A stretch of DNA of 64,000 nt, taken from positions 5,332,001-5,396,000 of the forward strand of contig NZ_CP108938.1 in assembly GCF_036347135.1 (NCBI RefSeq), written 5' to 3'. This document shows positions 63,446 through 64,000 of the stretch, piece after piece. The position numbers and the translations under genes are program-made. The stretch comes from Streptomyces sp. NBC_00775 (GTDB taxonomy: Bacteria; Actinomycetota; Actinomycetes; Streptomycetales; Streptomycetaceae). A model generated the notes under the pieces. It was given only the letters and a program-made list of their open reading frames with translations, had not been told where the DNA came from and ran no database searches. The first letter of the stretch is position 1; the number at the start of each line of letters is the position of its first letter.

Positions 63446-63988
63446 TCAGGGAGTCTGGTCGGCGATCAGTTCCGCCAGTTCGGCCTCGCGTTCCTCGACC
63501 TGGGCCAGCAGCTGTTCGGCGATCTCCTCCAGCAGGCGATCCGGGTCGTCCGGGGCCAGCTGGAGCATCGCGCCGATGGCGCTCTCCTCCAGTTCGCGGG
63601 CGACGAAGGCGAGCATCTCCTTGCGCTGGGAGAGCCATTCCAGACGGGCGTAGAGCTCCTCGCTGCGGCTCGGCTTCCACTCCTGGGGGACGGGACCCGC
63701 GGCCCACTCCTCGCAGAGCTCCCGCAGCAGCACCTCGTCGCCCCGGCCGTACGCGGCGTTCACCCGGGCGATGAACTCGTCGCGCCGCTTGCGCTCGTCC
63801 TCGTCCTGCGCCAGGTCGGGGTGGGCCTTGCGGACCAGCTCGCGGTAGAGCTTGCGGGCCTCCTCGCTGGGGCGCACGCGCTGCGGGGGCCGTACGGGCT
63901 GGTCGGTGAGCATCGCCACGGCCTCGGGGAACAGACCCTCCGAGTCCATCCAGCCGTGGAACAGCTCCTCGACGCCGGGCATGGGCAT
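63446..63988 (-). CDS. J-domain-containing protein, possibly 5' truncated
   Basis: A 180-aa protein. A short J-like domain (SEEARKLYRELVRKAHPDLA) holds the HPD motif at residues 56-58, which stimulates DnaK ATPase. The C-terminal half is a charged coiled coil (LLEEIAEQLLAQVEEREAEL). No zinc finger is present, so it is a class III J protein. The frame stays open to the window edge, so the ATG at 63988 may not be the real start. A run of 18-bp purine-rich near-repeats (from 63416) lies just beyond the stop. Confidence 0.82.
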   Translation of the reverse strand: MPMPGVEELFHGWMDSEGLFPEAVAMLTDQPVRPPQRVRPSEEARKLYRELVRKAHPDLAQDEDERKRRDEFIARVNAAYGRGDEVLLRELCEEWAAGPVPQEWKPSRSEELYARLEWLSQRKEMLAFVARELEESAIGAMLQLAPDDPDRLLEEIAEQLLAQVEEREAELAELIADQTP

Positions 63989-64000
63989 GACTCGGGCTCG

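Overview
The window is high-GC actinobacterial DNA and almost certainly a Streptomyces chromosome. Supporting signs are frequent GTG and TTG starts, GGAGG-type ribosome binding sites, long antisense open frames, mycothiol-dependent enzymes, a WhiJ/BldB-type XRE-DUF397-ATPase unit, a TTA codon, and dispersed Streptomyces-type GC-rich intergenic repeats. From memory, the order aspS ... bkdABC, DevR-like regulator, two divergent Ser/Thr kinases, bpa, quinone oxidoreductase, moeA, bkdFGH, bkdR, TetR, hydroxyacyl-CoA dehydrogenase, paaN matches the S. coelicolor SCO3795-SCO3840 core region, not far from oriC. Two perfect parS sites fit that placement.

Layout. 1-12.4 kb is accessory: a truncated FG-GAP surface protein, a TRADD-N-associated-type membrane protein, a secreted pectate lyase, an EACC1-caspase conflict module, a XRE/DUF397/HATPase regulatory unit, an Rpn-like nuclease with a TTA codon, and two tandem secreted intradiol dioxygenases. 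12.4-29.5 kb is housekeeping and conserved: aspS, a PAS-GAF-SpoIIE-HATPase phosphatase, an AI-2E transporter, VOC, pirin and SseB proteins, a large acyl-CoA dehydrogenase, an M18 aminopeptidase, a thioredoxin-NHL protein, a GlxA-type regulator, a nitrilase-family enzyme and a mycothiol-dependent enzyme. 29.5-30.1 kb is a non-coding repeat cluster. 30.1-34 kb holds a GntR-MFS operon and a secreted DD-carboxypeptidase.

34-54 kb contains two complete branched-chain alpha-keto acid dehydrogenase operons, bkdABC-like and bkdFGH-like with the Lrp regulator bkdR. These make branched acyl-CoA starters for fatty acid and polyketide synthesis. Between them lie an orphan DevR-like response regulator, the kinase pair, the proteasome activator Bpa, a K+ channel and a molybdenum-cofactor pair (moeA, mobA-like). 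54-63 kb is an acyl-CoA/phenylacetate region: TetR-hydroxyacyl-CoA dehydrogenase, paaN and a second acyl-CoA dehydrogenase. Near-identical ACCGA-N4-TCGGT inverted repeats occur upstream of bkdF, between the dehydrogenase and paaN, and upstream of the acyl-CoA dehydrogenase, which suggests one TetR regulon.

The most unusual item is the EACC1 + caspase pair. The caspase is fused to a minimal DnaJ-type zinc finger and DnaJ C-terminal-like domain, two membrane helices and a PH-like tail. This looks like a membrane-anchored protease effector of a biological-conflict system.
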